Shown piece after piece: positions 8,631-17,853 of a stretch of DNA of 64,000 nucleotides. The notes below the pieces were generated by a model. The model was not told where the DNA came from. It ran no database searches and saw only the letters and a list, made by a program, of their open reading frames with translations. The stretch comes from Methylomonas albis (GTDB taxonomy: Bacteria > Pseudomonadota > Gammaproteobacteria > Methylococcales > Methylomonadaceae). Where the stretch lies: the NCBI RefSeq assembly GCF_014850955.1, contig NZ_JACXSS010000001.1:1054001-1118000 (forward strand), given 5' to 3'. Both the position numbers and the translations under genes were made by a program. Positions within the stretch are counted from its first letter, which is position 1. Every line of letters starts with the position of its first letter.

Positions 8631-9887
8631 GTGGACGTCAAACAGTACATGCAGCAATTGGGTCAACAGGCCAGAGCAGCCGGCCGCGAGATCAGCAAGG
8701 CCGAGAGCGGACGAAAAAATAGCGCTTTATTGAAAATTGCCGAGGCTATCGCCGCAGGTAGTGCCGAGATAGCCAGCGAAAATCGCAAAGACTTGGATGC
8801 TGGTAAACAGAACGGTATGGATCCGGCATCGTTGGATCGTCTGGAGCTGACGCCGGCCCGTATCCAAGCCATGATAGAAGGTCTGAAACAGGTTGCGGCC
8901 TTACCCGATCCGGTCGGAGAAATTACCAATCTTAACTATCAGCCCAGCGGTATTCAGGTTGGACAAATGCGGGTGCCCTTAGGTGTGATCGGCATTATTT
9001 ACGAATCGCGTCCCAATGTGACTGTCGATGCGGCGGCTTTGTGCTTGAAGTCGGGTAATGCCTGTATTTTGCGCGGCGGTTCCGAATCGATTCACTCTAA
9101 TCGAGCCATTGCGGTGTGTATCGCTAGCGGTTTGGCCGCTGCTGGTTTGCCGCAGCAGGCTGTGCAAGTGGTGGAAACCACCGATAGAGCGGCGGTCGGT
9201 GAGTTGATTACGTTGAAAGATTATGTGGATGTGATCGTGCCGCGTGGCGGCAAAAGTTTGATCGCACGCATCAGCGGCGAAGCGACCATCCCGGTGATCA
9301 AGCATCTGGACGGCATTTGCCATGTCTATATCGATGGCAAAGCCGACCTCGACAAAGCGGTGGCAATTGCGATGAACGCGAAAACCCATCGCTACGGCGT
9401 TTGTAATGCCATGGAAACCTTGTTGGTGGCGGAAAGTATTGCCGCGTCGGTGTTGCCAATTCTGGCCGAGCAATACGCGGCAAAAAGCGTGGAACTACGC
9501 GGTTGCTTGAAAACCTGTTCCTTGATCAAAAGCGCCGTACGGGCTACCGAAGAAGACTGGCATACTGAATATCTGGCGCCGATTTTATCGATCAGGATCG
9601 TTGCCGACATCGACGAGGCGATAGCGCATATCAATACCTACAGCTCCGCGCATACCGAGGCCATTGTCACCGAGGATTACACCTTGGCGCGGCGCTTTTT
9701 GCGGGAAGTGGATTCCAGCTCGGTGATGGTCAACGCCTCGACTCGGTTTGCTGACGGTTTTGAATACGGTTTGGGTGCGGAGATTGGCATTAGTACCGAC
9801 AAGCTGCACGCGCGCGGCCCGGTCGGGTTACATGGTTTAACCTCGTTGAAATTCATCGTGTTGGGCGACGGGCATATCCGCCAATAA
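8631..9887 (+). CDS. proA: Glutamate-5-semialdehyde dehydrogenase (gamma-glutamyl phosphate reductase)
   Basis: This 418-residue cytoplasmic enzyme converts gamma-glutamyl phosphate to glutamate semialdehyde with NADPH, the second step of proline synthesis. It has the aldehyde-dehydrogenase-like fold with [16 protein letters not shown] (around 144-159), [11 protein letters not shown] (201-211) and [14 protein letters not shown], where C258 is the catalytic cysteine. The end, [19 protein letters not shown], is typical of ProA. The frame begins at a GTG, with an alternative ATG at codon 7; the GTG start gives the normal family length. The stop TAA shares one base with the nadD ATG, so the two are translationally coupled. 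Confidence 0.97.
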   Translation: MDVKQYMQQLGQQARAAGREISKAESGRKNSALLKIAEAIAAGSAEIASENRKDLDAGKQNGMDPASLDRLELTPARIQAMIEGLKQVAALPDPVGEITNLNYQPSGIQVGQMRVPLGVIGIIYESRPNVTVDAAALCLKSGNACILRGGSESIHSNRAIAVCIASGLAAAGLPQQAVQVVETTDRAAVGELITLKDYVDVIVPRGGKSLIARISGEATIPVIKHLDGICHVYIDGKADLDKAVAIAMNAKTHRYGVCNAMETLLVAESIAASVLPILAEQYAAKSVELRGCLKTCSLIKSAVRATEEDWHTEYLAPILSIRIVADIDEAIAHINTYSSAHTEAIVTEDYTLARRFLREVDSSSVMVNASTRFADGFEYGLGAEIGISTDKLHARGPVGLHGLTSLKFIVLGDGHIRQ

Positions 9888-10528
9888 TGATTGGAGTTTA
9901 CGGCGGCACGTTTAATCCGGTCCATTACGGCCATTTGCGCACCGCGCTGGAAGTGAAAGAGCTGTTCGAATTGGAACAGCTGCGTTTGATTCCATGCCGG
10001 TTTCCGCCACACCGTGAGGAACCTGAAGTGCCGGCGCATATACGCTTGCAAATGCTGGAAGCCGCCGTCACCGATACGCACGGCTTTAGCGTTGATCGGC
10101 GCGAGCTGGATAGGGCGGGGCCATCGTATATGGTGGATACGCTGCATTCCTTACGCAACGAAATAGGCAATACGCCCTTGCTGTTGTTTATCGGCGCCGA
10201 TGCCTTTGCAGGTTTGGAGCGCTGGCACCAATGGCAGCGCTTATTAGATTATGCGCACATCGTGGTGATGACCCGCCCCGGTTATGCCGAATTGGCGTTA
10301 TCGGCGTTTTTGCAGCAGCGAATCGCCGAAGACCGAGCTCAATTAAGCCGGCAGATGGCCGGACTGTTAACCTTCCAGGAAGTCACCGCGCTGGCGATTT
10401 CCGCTACCGCTATTCGCGAACTGGTGGCGGCCGGACGCGATCCACAATATTTACTGCCTGACCGGGTCATCGAATTGATTCGAAGGCATCATCTCTATCA
10501 ACCCCTCATTCATCACACAGGAAATTGA
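9887..10528 (+). CDS. nadD: Nicotinate-nucleotide adenylyltransferase
   Basis: The 213-residue enzyme transfers AMP from ATP to nicotinate mononucleotide in NAD synthesis. The nucleotidyltransferase signature GGTFNPVHYGH (6-16) and the second ATP motif ISATAIR (171-177) are both intact, and the C-terminus PDRVIELIRRHHLY is characteristic. It starts on the last base of the proA stop (TAATG) and ends immediately before the rsfS ATG. The proA-nadD-rsfS order is common in proteobacteria, where nadD and rsfS are near-constant partners. Confidence 0.97.
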   Translation: MIGVYGGTFNPVHYGHLRTALEVKELFELEQLRLIPCRFPPHREEPEVPAHIRLQMLEAAVTDTHGFSVDRRELDRAGPSYMVDTLHSLRNEIGNTPLLLFIGADAFAGLERWHQWQRLLDYAHIVVMTRPGYAELALSAFLQQRIAEDRAQLSRQMAGLLTFQEVTALAISATAIRELVAAGRDPQYLLPDRVIELIRRHHLYQPLIHHTGN

Positions 10529-10870
10529 ATGCAAACAGAAGCATTACTTAAGCTGGTCGAAACCGAGCTCGACGACCGCAAAGGCCTTAACATCAAGACT
10601 ATCGATGTGCGCGGCAAAACCAGTATTACCGATTATATGGTCATCGCCACCGGTACCTCGTCTCGGCATGCCAAATCGCTGTGCGATTATGTGATGGAAA
10701 AGGTCAAGGAGCAGGGGCAGCAGCCGCTGGGTATGGAAGGCGATCAAAGTTCCGATTGGATTTTGTTGGATTTGGGCGATGTGATCGTGCATGTGATGAC
10801 CGGTCAAGCCCGCGAACTGTATCAGCTGGAAAAACTTTGGTCAGTGGCCGGCGATAAGACGCATAGTTAG
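10529..10870 (+). CDS. rsfS: Ribosomal silencing factor RsfS (Iojap/YbeB family)
   Basis: The 113-residue protein belongs to the RsfS family, which binds ribosomal protein uL14 on the 50S subunit and blocks subunit joining when nutrients are scarce. Conserved segments are TSITDYMVIATGTSSRHAKS (39-58) and EGDQSSDWILLDLGDVIVHV (71-90), with the final region LYQLEKLW. The start codon follows the nadD stop without any gap. It is the last gene of the proA-nadD-rsfS operon. In many genomes rlmH follows, but here an unrelated lipoprotein gene comes next after about 114 bases. Confidence 0.96.
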   Translation: MQTEALLKLVETELDDRKGLNIKTIDVRGKTSITDYMVIATGTSSRHAKSLCDYVMEKVKEQGQQPLGMEGDQSSDWILLDLGDVIVHVMTGQARELYQLEKLWSVAGDKTHS

Positions 10871-10984
10871 TTTTTCCCGCGAATTGCCGAAAGAAATTTC
10901 AAGCGGCCCAAGGGCAGAATTTGTCATCCGCCCTCAAGAAAACACCTAAGTAGTCGATGACTTAGGCGAGTAGGAGGAGTGGTC

Positions 10985-11671
10985 ATGAAAGCGTTTAAAT
11001 CAATCTGTTTGATGTTGATGGTGTTAGCCATGACGGGTTGCGCGTCCGTGGGCGGTAAAAGTGCCGAAGTGCCGTCTGCCGGAAAAACGCTGCGCGCCAC
11101 GGGCTACAGTCGTTTCGATGATAGCGGTAAACTGGCGGTCAATCAACGCTGGTTACAGGCGCAACAAGCTGCAAAACTGGATGCCTATCGCGGTTTGGCG
11201 GATTTGCTGTATCAAGAAAAATTGGGCAATCAAACTACTGTCGGCACTCAGGTGATGCGTGACGAGGTCTACCGGGTTTACCTGGATAGTTACTTGCGCG
11301 AAGCGCGCGCTGCCGACTATCGGACGGTCAGAGACAGTTTAAAAACGACTTTGGAATTGCATCTTAGTCCACGTTTTTACCGTTGCATGTCTGGCGATAC
11401 TGCTTTGGCTGGTCAGTGTCTGCAGGAGGATAACAAGCTGGCATTTACCAGACTGGGCTATAAAACGGCAACGGTGACATCGGCTAACTTGGCTTGCGGG
11501 GCACGCGATTGTAGCGATCAATATTACGTGTCTGGCTTTTCCAAAAAGCCTAACGTCGTGGACGATACTTTGCTGGATGCCGGCCTTTACGATGTGGAAT
11601 GGATTGCCAATACCGGCTTGCGGACGATATTTCAGTATTTGTTGATCAACGGATTTTATAGTGCCTTATAA
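10985..11671 (+). CDS. LPP20/FlgP-like outer membrane lipoprotein
   Basis: The 228-residue product starts at ATG 10985, with AGGAGG (10972-10977) in front; an in-frame GTG two codons earlier is less likely. A lipoprotein signal ends in LAMTGC, so it should be lipidated at that cysteine. The body is of the LPP20/FlgP type: an amphipathic, alanine-rich helix region (QRWLQAQQAAKLDAYRGLAD) and a DEVYRVYLDSYLREAR segment. In Vibrio-type polar flagella FlgP helps build the basal disc/H-ring. A short inverted repeat (CCTAAG/CTTAGG, 10945-10966) lies just upstream of the ribosome site. Its end overlaps the FlgT-like gene by 11 bases. A flagellar role is inferred from the pair; no other flagellar gene is nearby. 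Confidence 0.65.
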   Translation: MKAFKSICLMLMVLAMTGCASVGGKSAEVPSAGKTLRATGYSRFDDSGKLAVNQRWLQAQQAAKLDAYRGLADLLYQEKLGNQTTVGTQVMRDEVYRVYLDSYLREARAADYRTVRDSLKTTLELHLSPRFYRCMSGDTALAGQCLQEDNKLAFTRLGYKTATVTSANLACGARDCSDQYYVSGFSKKPNVVDDTLLDAGLYDVEWIANTGLRTIFQYLLINGFYSAL

Positions 11672-12842
11672 AAACTTGCTAACCGTGGTAATGATCGCTT
11701 CCTTGGTTGCATGCAGCAGCGGCAACAGTAAGAGGAGCGGCGACGAAAATGGCGTGGCAGTATCCGGCCAGCAGCTTAGTGTGCAAGGCAGTGCGCCAAT
11801 AGTGGGTGGTGGTATTGAAGAAGCCCGTCGTGCCGCTATTGACGTGGCGGTGAGTAATGCCTCCCTGCAACTTAAGCGCAACAATAGTTCAGCGATGTTG
11901 GTCAGCGACATTAAGGTGGTCGACGAATGGCAGGATGCTGATTTCTATCATGTACAAGTGCTGGCCGTGTTGTCCGACAAGCAGCGTTGCGGTTCGCCGT
12001 ATCGGAAGAAAATCGTCGCCACCGGCTTTCCAGTCATGAATTCCGATCAAATCAGTGGGACCGAAAGCCAGGATTTATATAGCGGCATCCCCAGAGAAAT
12101 TAATAACCACTTGATGGAAACCGGCGATTTTATCGGCCGTAATTTGACCAATATCTCGTTGTATAGTCGCCCCGATACGGCGCCGGAGATACGTTTTGCC
12201 GAGAGCACCGGCGAAGCGGTTATTCAGAATATCGCCAAACAGCAGAATGCTCAGTTTGTGTTGTCCGGTGTGATTCGGGATTTTCGGGTGGAGTCTACCG
12301 AATATGTGCGCGGTAGCGGCGCGTTGGCGGATTTAAAATCCATGGTCCGGGATTTCGTTGGCCGACGCAGTGTTGGGATTGATGTATATGTTCACGACGG
12401 ATTCAGTGGCGCGCTGTTATTTCAACACCGTTACACCGAATCGATTGTTGGCGATGTATCGTTACCCAACGGATATACCGTTGGCAGCGAGCGTTTCAAT
12501 GATACGCCGGCCGGGCATACCATCAGCGAGATTATCCATCAAGCCAGCGAAGACATTCATAAACTATTCGGCTGCTATCCTTTTACCACTAGAGTAATAC
12601 AGGCTGGCAACAATCGGATCGTGATTGCAGCTGGCGCCCAGGATAAAATCAAAATCGGCGATAAGTTGATGATTTATTCTGCGTCAGCCGGTGGTGCAGC
12701 GGGAGCGGGCTTGGGGGAATCGCAAGGTATCTTGACGATCACCGACGTTAGTGCGACTACTGCGGCGGGTACTTTGGATTCAACGGCTGTTAGCGGGACG
12801 GTAAGGCCGGGCGACTGGGTGAAAAGTTTCGCTACGCCTTGA
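11661..12842 (+). CDS. FlgT-like flagellar assembly lipoprotein
   Basis: The 393-residue protein starts at a GTG inside the end of the preceding gene (11-base overlap). Its lipoprotein signal MPYKNLLTVVMIASLVAC gives a plausible lipobox, LVAC. The three-part layout resembles FlgT: an N-terminal alpha/beta domain (about 30-120), a middle TolB-like domain (about 130-300, with AQFVLSGVIRDFRVES and GIDVYVHDGFSGALLFQHRY) and a C-terminal SH3-like domain (about 305-393, with IGDKLMIY and VRPGDWVK). FlgT forms the H-ring of sodium-driven vibrio motors together with FlgO and FlgP. Its place directly after a FlgP-like gene supports the call, although assignment as a general TolB-like envelope lipoprotein cannot be excluded. 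Confidence 0.65.
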   Translation: MPYKNLLTVVMIASLVACSSGNSKRSGDENGVAVSGQQLSVQGSAPIVGGGIEEARRAAIDVAVSNASLQLKRNNSSAMLVSDIKVVDEWQDADFYHVQVLAVLSDKQRCGSPYRKKIVATGFPVMNSDQISGTESQDLYSGIPREINNHLMETGDFIGRNLTNISLYSRPDTAPEIRFAESTGEAVIQNIAKQQNAQFVLSGVIRDFRVESTEYVRGSGALADLKSMVRDFVGRRSVGIDVYVHDGFSGALLFQHRYTESIVGDVSLPNGYTVGSERFNDTPAGHTISEIIHQASEDIHKLFGCYPFTTRVIQAGNNRIVIAAGAQDKIKIGDKLMIYSASAGGAAGAGLGESQGILTITDVSATTAAGTLDSTAVSGTVRPGDWVKSFATP

Positions 12843-13341
12843 TGACGGGCGCATCACTCAAACCAAGCAAACGCTCGATGTCCTTGCTCATGCCGGCTGG
12901 GGTATCTATCGACGCATAGCGTTTGAAAACCTTGCCATCTCGGCCGACCAGAAATTTGCTGAAATTCCATTTAATCGCATTAAAACCCAAAATCCCCGGC
13001 GCAGCGGTTTTCAAATACTCAAAGAGCGGGTGAGCGTTGTTACCGTTGACATCGATTTTTTCGAACATCGGGAAACTGACGCCATAGTTAAGCTCGCAAA
13101 AACTGGCGATTTCTTGGCTGTCGCCGGGCTCCTGCTGACCAAATTGATTGCACGGAAACCCCAGAATCACCAGTCCGCGGCTTTTGTAGGTCTGATATAA
13201 GGCTTCCAATCCACGGAATTGTGGCGTGAAACCGCACTGACTGGCCGTGTTGACGATTAGCAGCACTTTGCCGCGATAATCTTCTAAAGATACAGTTTCG
13301 CCGTTAATGTTAGTGGCCGAGAATTGGTATATGTCATTCAT
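12832..13341 (-). CDS. Glutathione peroxidase (cysteine type)
   Basis: This 169-residue thioredoxin-fold enzyme reduces hydroperoxides, in bacteria usually with thioredoxin as donor. NTASQCGFT places the peroxidatic cysteine at 36. FPCNQFGQQEPG (62-73) supplies the glutamine, and IKWNFSKFLV (123-132) the tryptophan and asparagine of the catalytic tetrad. A second cysteine at 82 (ASFCELNYGVSFP) is in the usual place of the resolving cysteine. There is no selenocysteine codon. There is no signal peptide, so it is cytoplasmic. The 3' ends of this gene and the FlgT-like gene overlap by 11 bases in convergent orientation. Confidence 0.95.
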   Translation of the reverse strand: MNDIYQFSATNINGETVSLEDYRGKVLLIVNTASQCGFTPQFRGLEALYQTYKSRGLVILGFPCNQFGQQEPGDSQEIASFCELNYGVSFPMFEKIDVNGNNAHPLFEYLKTAAPGILGFNAIKWNFSKFLVGRDGKVFKRYASIDTPAGMSKDIERLLGLSDAPVIKA

Positions 13342-13628
13342 ACTGATTATGGTCCGTTATGGCATTATTTGCGTTCATAGAGCACCCGTTACAGGCGCTT
13401 TTCTTGAAGTATCGGTACCCTGCTCAAGACGGATAGGCGAATTTCACCCGAGCTTACCTTCGTTCATGAAATTGTCAAAAATATTATTTTGACAGAAGAC
13501 ACGCTATTCGCGCCGTTTGGCATTTGGAACGGTTTTAGGCTTGATGAGCTTCAATATCATGCAAAATATGGGGCCTCGGTTATTCTCTTGCGGGCCGACC
13601 GGGCCCATAGTTGCTTGACTGTACAGGC
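13342..13628. other. Intergenic region upstream of glutathione peroxidase
   Basis: These bases should hold the promoter of the peroxidase gene, which reads leftwards. I see no clear promoter pair and no known regulator site. The 61-codon plus-strand frame here is judged non-coding. Confidence 0.35.
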
Positions 13629-13662
13629 AGTGTTTAGAAATCGCCGGTGATTTCTAAACACT
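13629..13662 (-). terminator. Perfect 14-bp stem-loop at the end of the DSVLKRH protein gene
   Basis: Bases 13629-13642 (AGTGTTTAGAAATC) are exactly complementary to 13649-13662, with a 6-base loop. The right arm begins on the last base of the stop codon of the minus-strand gene. There is no clear T tract after the stem in the reading direction, so it could be a terminator needing other factors or an mRNA 3'-end stabiliser. Confidence 0.5.
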
Positions 13663-14261
13663 TATTGTGCGGATAGCCCTTCTTGTAGTTTGGCTTGTAG
13701 CAAACTGTCGTAGTGGCGTTTCAAGACAGAATCGGTAGGTGGAGCGGGTAGTTCAGCTTCAATCTCGCTGCGTAACTGATCCTGGTCGAGGGTCTGTACT
13801 ATCGAATCTTCAGGAAGATCTGCTTTAGCGCTACTTTCTTGCCGGGCCGTTGCAATTTTATCCAAGGTTTCGTGGTGACGGCGCAGCACGGAATCGGTTG
13901 GATAGGGATTGCTAATGGCGTCTTTTTCTGCTTGCAAGCCAGTTAGATAATGGCGTTTTAATACGGAGTCTTCGGGTGGATTGATGGCCGTGGATTCCAC
14001 TGTAAGCGGAGCTACCGGTTCTTCGACAACGGAAGTTGCGATTGAAGCTTGTGGTGCGGGTTCGGCAATCGGTTCCGGCATAGGCGTCGGGGTTGTGCCC
14101 GGTGCATTTGTTTGCGAATCCGTAACCGCAGTACTTGACGTTACTTGTTGGGAAGGCGATGCGTGATTGTTGTCGAGCATCTTGATTAAAGGTTTGAGCT
14201 TGCCTTTCCAGGCTAGCCAACTCAACACTGCCAGTCCTACAATTATTAGAAGTTCTATCAT
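13662..14261 (-). CDS. Membrane-anchored protein with DSVLKRH repeats, hypothetical
   Basis: The 199-residue protein has one N-terminal membrane helix (MIELLIIVGLAVLSWLAW, residues 1-18) and a basic stop. A disordered linker rich in Pro, Thr and Ala follows (about 43-95). Three clear copies of a short motif occur: PPEDSVLKRHYLT (105-117), PTDSVLRRHHETL (131-143) and PTDSVLKRHYDSL (185-197). A degenerate copy, PEDSIVQTL, lies near 160. The linker presumably extends the repeat region away from the membrane. I know of the motif in other gammaproteobacterial proteins but not of a function. The gene stands alone. Confidence 0.75.
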   Translation of the reverse strand: MIELLIIVGLAVLSWLAWKGKLKPLIKMLDNNHASPSQQVTSSTAVTDSQTNAPGTTPTPMPEPIAEPAPQASIATSVVEEPVAPLTVESTAINPPEDSVLKRHYLTGLQAEKDAISNPYPTDSVLRRHHETLDKIATARQESSAKADLPEDSIVQTLDQDQLRSEIEAELPAPPTDSVLKRHYDSLLQAKLQEGLSAQ

Positions 14262-14937
14262 GACTTGTCCCCCGAATACGGTTATTAATCCAATTGAGTA
14301 ACACCTGTGCGTTACCGATTGGCTTTTTAGGTTTTAGTTTTCAGTACTTACATTCCGCAGAATGGTGGTAGCGATGCGATTAAATCGCAGCGCTTTATAC
14401 CATAGATCGTTGAAATAGTTGATGCATGGAGTAATGTGAGAGGGGTATGCGGTCGATGTTTCCGGTGGGTAGATAGGCAGTAGCCTTAGAGTTTTGCGAT
14501 TGTCAGTTTTTTTTACAATCAAAAATGACGAATTACCGGATCAATGGACTTTTAGATGGTTCTGTAAGCATTTGACCACATGGTAAAGGGATTTTGCCTT
14601 GCAAGAGTCTCTATATTTTGGATTTGGCGGAGCTGTGGCTGACATAAATGTAGACAACTTAATGATAATATTCGTATTTTATTGGTTTCGTGTTGAGGTT
14701 GGCTATTAATAGAAATGTAATAGTTGTAATCAAATGCTGACGTAAAAATTTACAGCTCCCTTTGTTTTGGATTGTTTTGAGATGGCATGTCATTGTCAAG
14801 ATTATGTTTTTTAATGTAAATTTTGTTTTGGCCTTTTATTTGCCTTCATTTTTTTATGGTTTCGTGGTTTTTCTTACGAAAACTCAACCAAAGAAACCAT
14901 TCAAAGGTTGTACGGAAATTTTATTTTAGGGGGAGCT
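14262..14937. other. Long AT-rich intergenic region upstream of a PEP-CTERM gene
   Basis: About 675 bases contain no credible gene. They separate the divergently read DSVLKRH gene and PEP-CTERM gene. Near the right end GGTTTC (14858-14863) and GAAACC (14893-14898) frame smaller partial inverted repeats, a possible weak hairpin 40 bases before the PEP-CTERM start. None of the structured leader elements found further right is recognisable here. Confidence 0.4.
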
Positions 14938-15663
14938 ATGAAAAACAACATTATTAAACACATGCTTTTGGCGGGGTTATTATCGTCAACAGCTATTTTT
15001 GGAGCAGTTGCGCAAGCAGCGTCTTTCAACGTAACGGGTAGCTTAACAGGCGATCCGAGAACTACTAATCCGGATAATTTATTCATCAACGTGGGAATCA
15101 GTGTCGTTAACAACGTAGCCAGTTGGACAGTGGACATTAATTCGCCTCTGCATCCAAATGCAAAGCTTGACGAGTTTTATTTCAACCTGGGGTCCTCGGT
15201 CAATGTTGCAAGTGTAGCTTTTGGGGGATACAACCCAACTGGTTGGGAGATTCAAACCCCGGCAACAGTCGCTGGCGGTGGAAATTTCGTTCCTACTTTT
15301 TCGTTTCAAGCGCTCGATCCAGTTGAACAACCGGGACCGCAAGTAAATGCTGCGAATGTAACCAATGCCGTGAATTTGTTGTTTACTGCAACCTTGAGCC
15401 GCAATTGGACTTTAGATGACTTCTATACTGCAGCGGCATTGCAAAGTTCGGAAGCAGCTTTACCTGCAGGTCAATTAGGCGCTCATTTGCAGTCACTGAG
15501 TACTGTTGGTTGCGCCGGCTGTTCTGATAGTGGCTTCCTGGTAGGTAACTACACACGTGATGGTGGCGGTGGCGGTCAAGGTAGTGTGCCGGAACCGAGT
15601 GTTGTGGCTTTGTTAGGCATGGGATTGTTGGGTATGGGCTTATCTCGTAAAGCTAAAGCCTGA
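14938..15663 (+). CDS. PEP-CTERM sorting-domain protein
   Basis: The product from ATG 14938 (ribosome site GGGGGAG) is 241 residues. A signal peptide (KHMLLAGLLSSTAIFGAVAQA) precedes a beta-rich secreted domain (about 30-210). After a glycine-rich linker (GGGGGQG) comes a canonical tail, VPEPSVVALLGMGLLGMG, with a final SRKAKA. This tail is cleaved by an exosortase, which exports and sorts the protein to the surface or matrix. The secreted domain holds the pair CAGC and is rich in Asn, but I do not recognise its family. A strong terminator follows, so the gene is transcribed alone. Confidence 0.88.
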   Translation: MKNNIIKHMLLAGLLSSTAIFGAVAQAASFNVTGSLTGDPRTTNPDNLFINVGISVVNNVASWTVDINSPLHPNAKLDEFYFNLGSSVNVASVAFGGYNPTGWEIQTPATVAGGGNFVPTFSFQALDPVEQPGPQVNAANVTNAVNLLFTATLSRNWTLDDFYTAAALQSSEAALPAGQLGAHLQSLSTVGCAGCSDSGFLVGNYTRDGGGGGQGSVPEPSVVALLGMGLLGMGLSRKAKA

Positions 15664-15686
15664 TTGTCTGGTTTTTTTACATGCTT

Positions 15687-15716
15687 AAAAACGCCGGTTA
15701 AACCGGCGTTTTTTTT
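15687..15716 (+). terminator. Rho-independent terminator after the PEP-CTERM gene
   Basis: The arms AAAAACGCCGG (15687-15697) and CCGGCGTTTTT (15703-15713) pair perfectly around a TTAAA loop and run into a tract of T residues. It lies 24 bases after the stop codon. Confidence 0.92.
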
Positions 15717-15956
15717 ATCCACTAATTGTTTTATAGATTGATCAATATGGGTTATCCCATTTTTGCGATTGTGATTATGAAAGCAACGTCACAGTAATGG
15801 CTACCCATTTTTTTTAGACTTTTTTCCAAACAGAAAGCTGATTCAGCAACTGAATTTAAGATAAAAAATCAGCTGACGTCTGAAAGCCTCAAGGCAAAAA
15901 GCTAGGGATGAGGTTTTTGAGAATTGAATATTTAAAATAAAACCAGGGGAACAGCT

Positions 15957-17771
15957 ATGAACAAAAAAAATTTATACCTAAGCTTAGGCGTTGCACTTCT
16001 GGCAGTGCCTGCGATCATTTATCTTGACAGATATTTGCGCGAACAAGAAATTTTGCAAATAAATCAGGATATGCAACAGTTGCCTGCGTCTGCTGGTAAC
16101 GTCGCTAAAACCTGGAAGCCGGGGCAAATTTTAGTTAAGCCCAATGCAGGTCTGTCCGATGCGGAATTTGAGAAAATTCTGCGTGGTAATCAAGGTAAAA
16201 GTAGCGAAAGAATCGGTAATTTGCCGGTTCATGTCGTTAGCGTTCCTGAGCAAGCGGAAGAAGCGGTGGTGCGGGCTCTATCAAAAAATCCCCATATCGA
16301 GTTCGCGGAGCTGGATATGGCTCAGCCAATGAGTACGACTACCCCCAATGATCCAAACTTTGCCGGCGCGTGGCATTTAGCAAAAATTCAAATGCCTGGC
16401 GCATGGGATGTTTCCAAAGCTGATGGCATTACGATAGCTGTATTGGATAGCGGCGTTGATGGTTTGCATCCGGATTTGGTGAATCATATGATTCCGGGCT
16501 GGAATGCTGTGGACGGCGGCTCTGATACCACTGACATTAATGGTCATGGTACAGCTGTTGCTGGTACAGCAGCAGCTGTCACCGATAACGCTGTGGGGGT
16601 TGCCGGTGTAGCCTGGAATGCCAAAGTGATGCCAGTAAGGATTACCAACGATTCCACGGGATACGCTTATTGGAGCGATATAGCACGTGGCTTGAGTTGG
16701 GCAGCAGATAATGGGGCCGATGTCGCGAATATCAGTTACGGGGTGAGCGGTAGTTCGGCCGTGTCATCCGCAGCGCAGTATATGAATTCCAAAGGTGGAT
16801 TAGTGGTTGTCGCGGGCGCTAATGATGGTGTAGACCCCGGCTATGTAGATAATCCTTACATGATTTCTGTGTCCGCTACAGATGGTAATGATGTTAAAGC
16901 CAGTTGGTCTGACTACGGAGCGTTTATTGATGTCGCGGCGCCTGGCACTTCTATCGCCACGCTTTTAAGAGGTGGTGGGTATGCCAATTGGAACGGGACT
17001 TCGTTTTCTAGTCCTGTAACTGCAGGTGTCGTCGCGCTGATTCAAGCTGCGAATCCCAATTTGGTCGCTGCGGATGTGGAAAAAGTATTAAAGAATTCTG
17101 CAGATAAAGTATCTGGCGTTAATTTTGATCCAAACTATGGTTATGGCCGTATCAATGCTAACGCAGCGGTGCAATTGGCTCTCAATACAGTGGCTAAAGA
17201 TACTTTGGCACCTATGGCTGCCATATCATCACCTGGTGCCGGATCTGTGGTAAGTGGATTGACCTCGGTCGCTGTGAACGCTAGCGATAATGTGGCGGTT
17301 AGTCAGGTTTCGTTTTACGTGGGCGGTAAATTGGTGGGAACAGATGGCACAGCGCCTTACACATTTAGCTGGGATTCAACGAGTGTGGCAAACGGCAATA
17401 TCAATTTAACAGCGGTAGCTACTGATTCATCTGGGAATCAGGGCTCATCAACCGTAGTGACGGTGAGTGTGCAAAATCAAACGACTGTAATAACCGATCA
17501 AGCACCTCCAACCGTGGCTATTTCTAACCCAACGAATGGTGCAAAACTGAGTGGGAGTGTAGTGAATATTTCTGCTGCTGCTAATGACGATATTGCAATC
17601 GCTAAAGTACAGCTCTATATCGACAGCAAATTGGTGTCGTCTACGACGAGCAAAACCTTGAGTTATAGCTGGAATGTCAAAAAAGTGGCTACTGGCAGTC
17701 ATTCTATCCAAGCGATTGCCACCGATACCTCCAATAAAACGGGTGCCGCGAGCATTCAAGTAAGTAAGTAG
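15957..17771 (+). CDS. Subtilisin-like serine protease (peptidase S8) with C-terminal Ig-like domains
   Basis: This 604-residue protein has an N-terminal signal anchor (LYLSLGVALLAVPAIIYL) and a propeptide of inhibitor I9/fervidolysin type (about 50-125). The S8 catalytic domain (about 135-415) has D164 (VLDSGVDG), H197 (NGHGTAVAG), S349 (NGTSFSSP) and the oxyanion asparagine N289 (VVAGANDG), so it should be active. Two tandem Ig-like modules follow (about 420-505 and 510-603), both with PTVAIS- or PMAAIS-type starts and the D-N/D-D-VAVSQV or IAIAKV pattern, probably for adhesion or spacing. No sorting tail is present. It sits between a terminator and a second strong hairpin, so it is a single-gene unit. 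It could mature or degrade surface proteins. Confidence 0.93.
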   Translation: MNKKNLYLSLGVALLAVPAIIYLDRYLREQEILQINQDMQQLPASAGNVAKTWKPGQILVKPNAGLSDAEFEKILRGNQGKSSERIGNLPVHVVSVPEQAEEAVVRALSKNPHIEFAELDMAQPMSTTTPNDPNFAGAWHLAKIQMPGAWDVSKADGITIAVLDSGVDGLHPDLVNHMIPGWNAVDGGSDTTDINGHGTAVAGTAAAVTDNAVGVAGVAWNAKVMPVRITNDSTGYAYWSDIARGLSWAADNGADVANISYGVSGSSAVSSAAQYMNSKGGLVVVAGANDGVDPGYVDNPYMISVSATDGNDVKASWSDYGAFIDVAAPGTSIATLLRGGGYANWNGTSFSSPVTAGVVALIQAANPNLVAADVEKVLKNSADKVSGVNFDPNYGYGRINANAAVQLALNTVAKDTLAPMAAISSPGAGSVVSGLTSVAVNASDNVAVSQVSFYVGGKLVGTDGTAPYTFSWDSTSVANGNINLTAVATDSSGNQGSSTVVTVSVQNQTTVITDQAPPTVAISNPTNGAKLSGSVVNISAAANDDIAIAKVQLYIDSKLVSSTTSKTLSYSWNVKKVATGSHSIQAIATDTSNKTGAASIQVSK

Positions 17772-17823
17772 CTTTCGTATAAAAAGCTGCTAACAGTTTT
17801 GTTGGCGGCGTTATGAGTCTAAT

Positions 17824-17853
17824 CAAGACAGGGGCGTTTCTGCCCCTGTCTTG
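17824..17853 (+). terminator. Strong stem-loop downstream of the S8 protease gene
   Basis: CAAGACAGGGGC (17824-17835) pairs perfectly with 17842-17853 around a 6-base loop. The arm ends in TTG and is followed by TTATC. It sits 52 bases after the protease stop and is likely its terminator. Confidence 0.75.
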
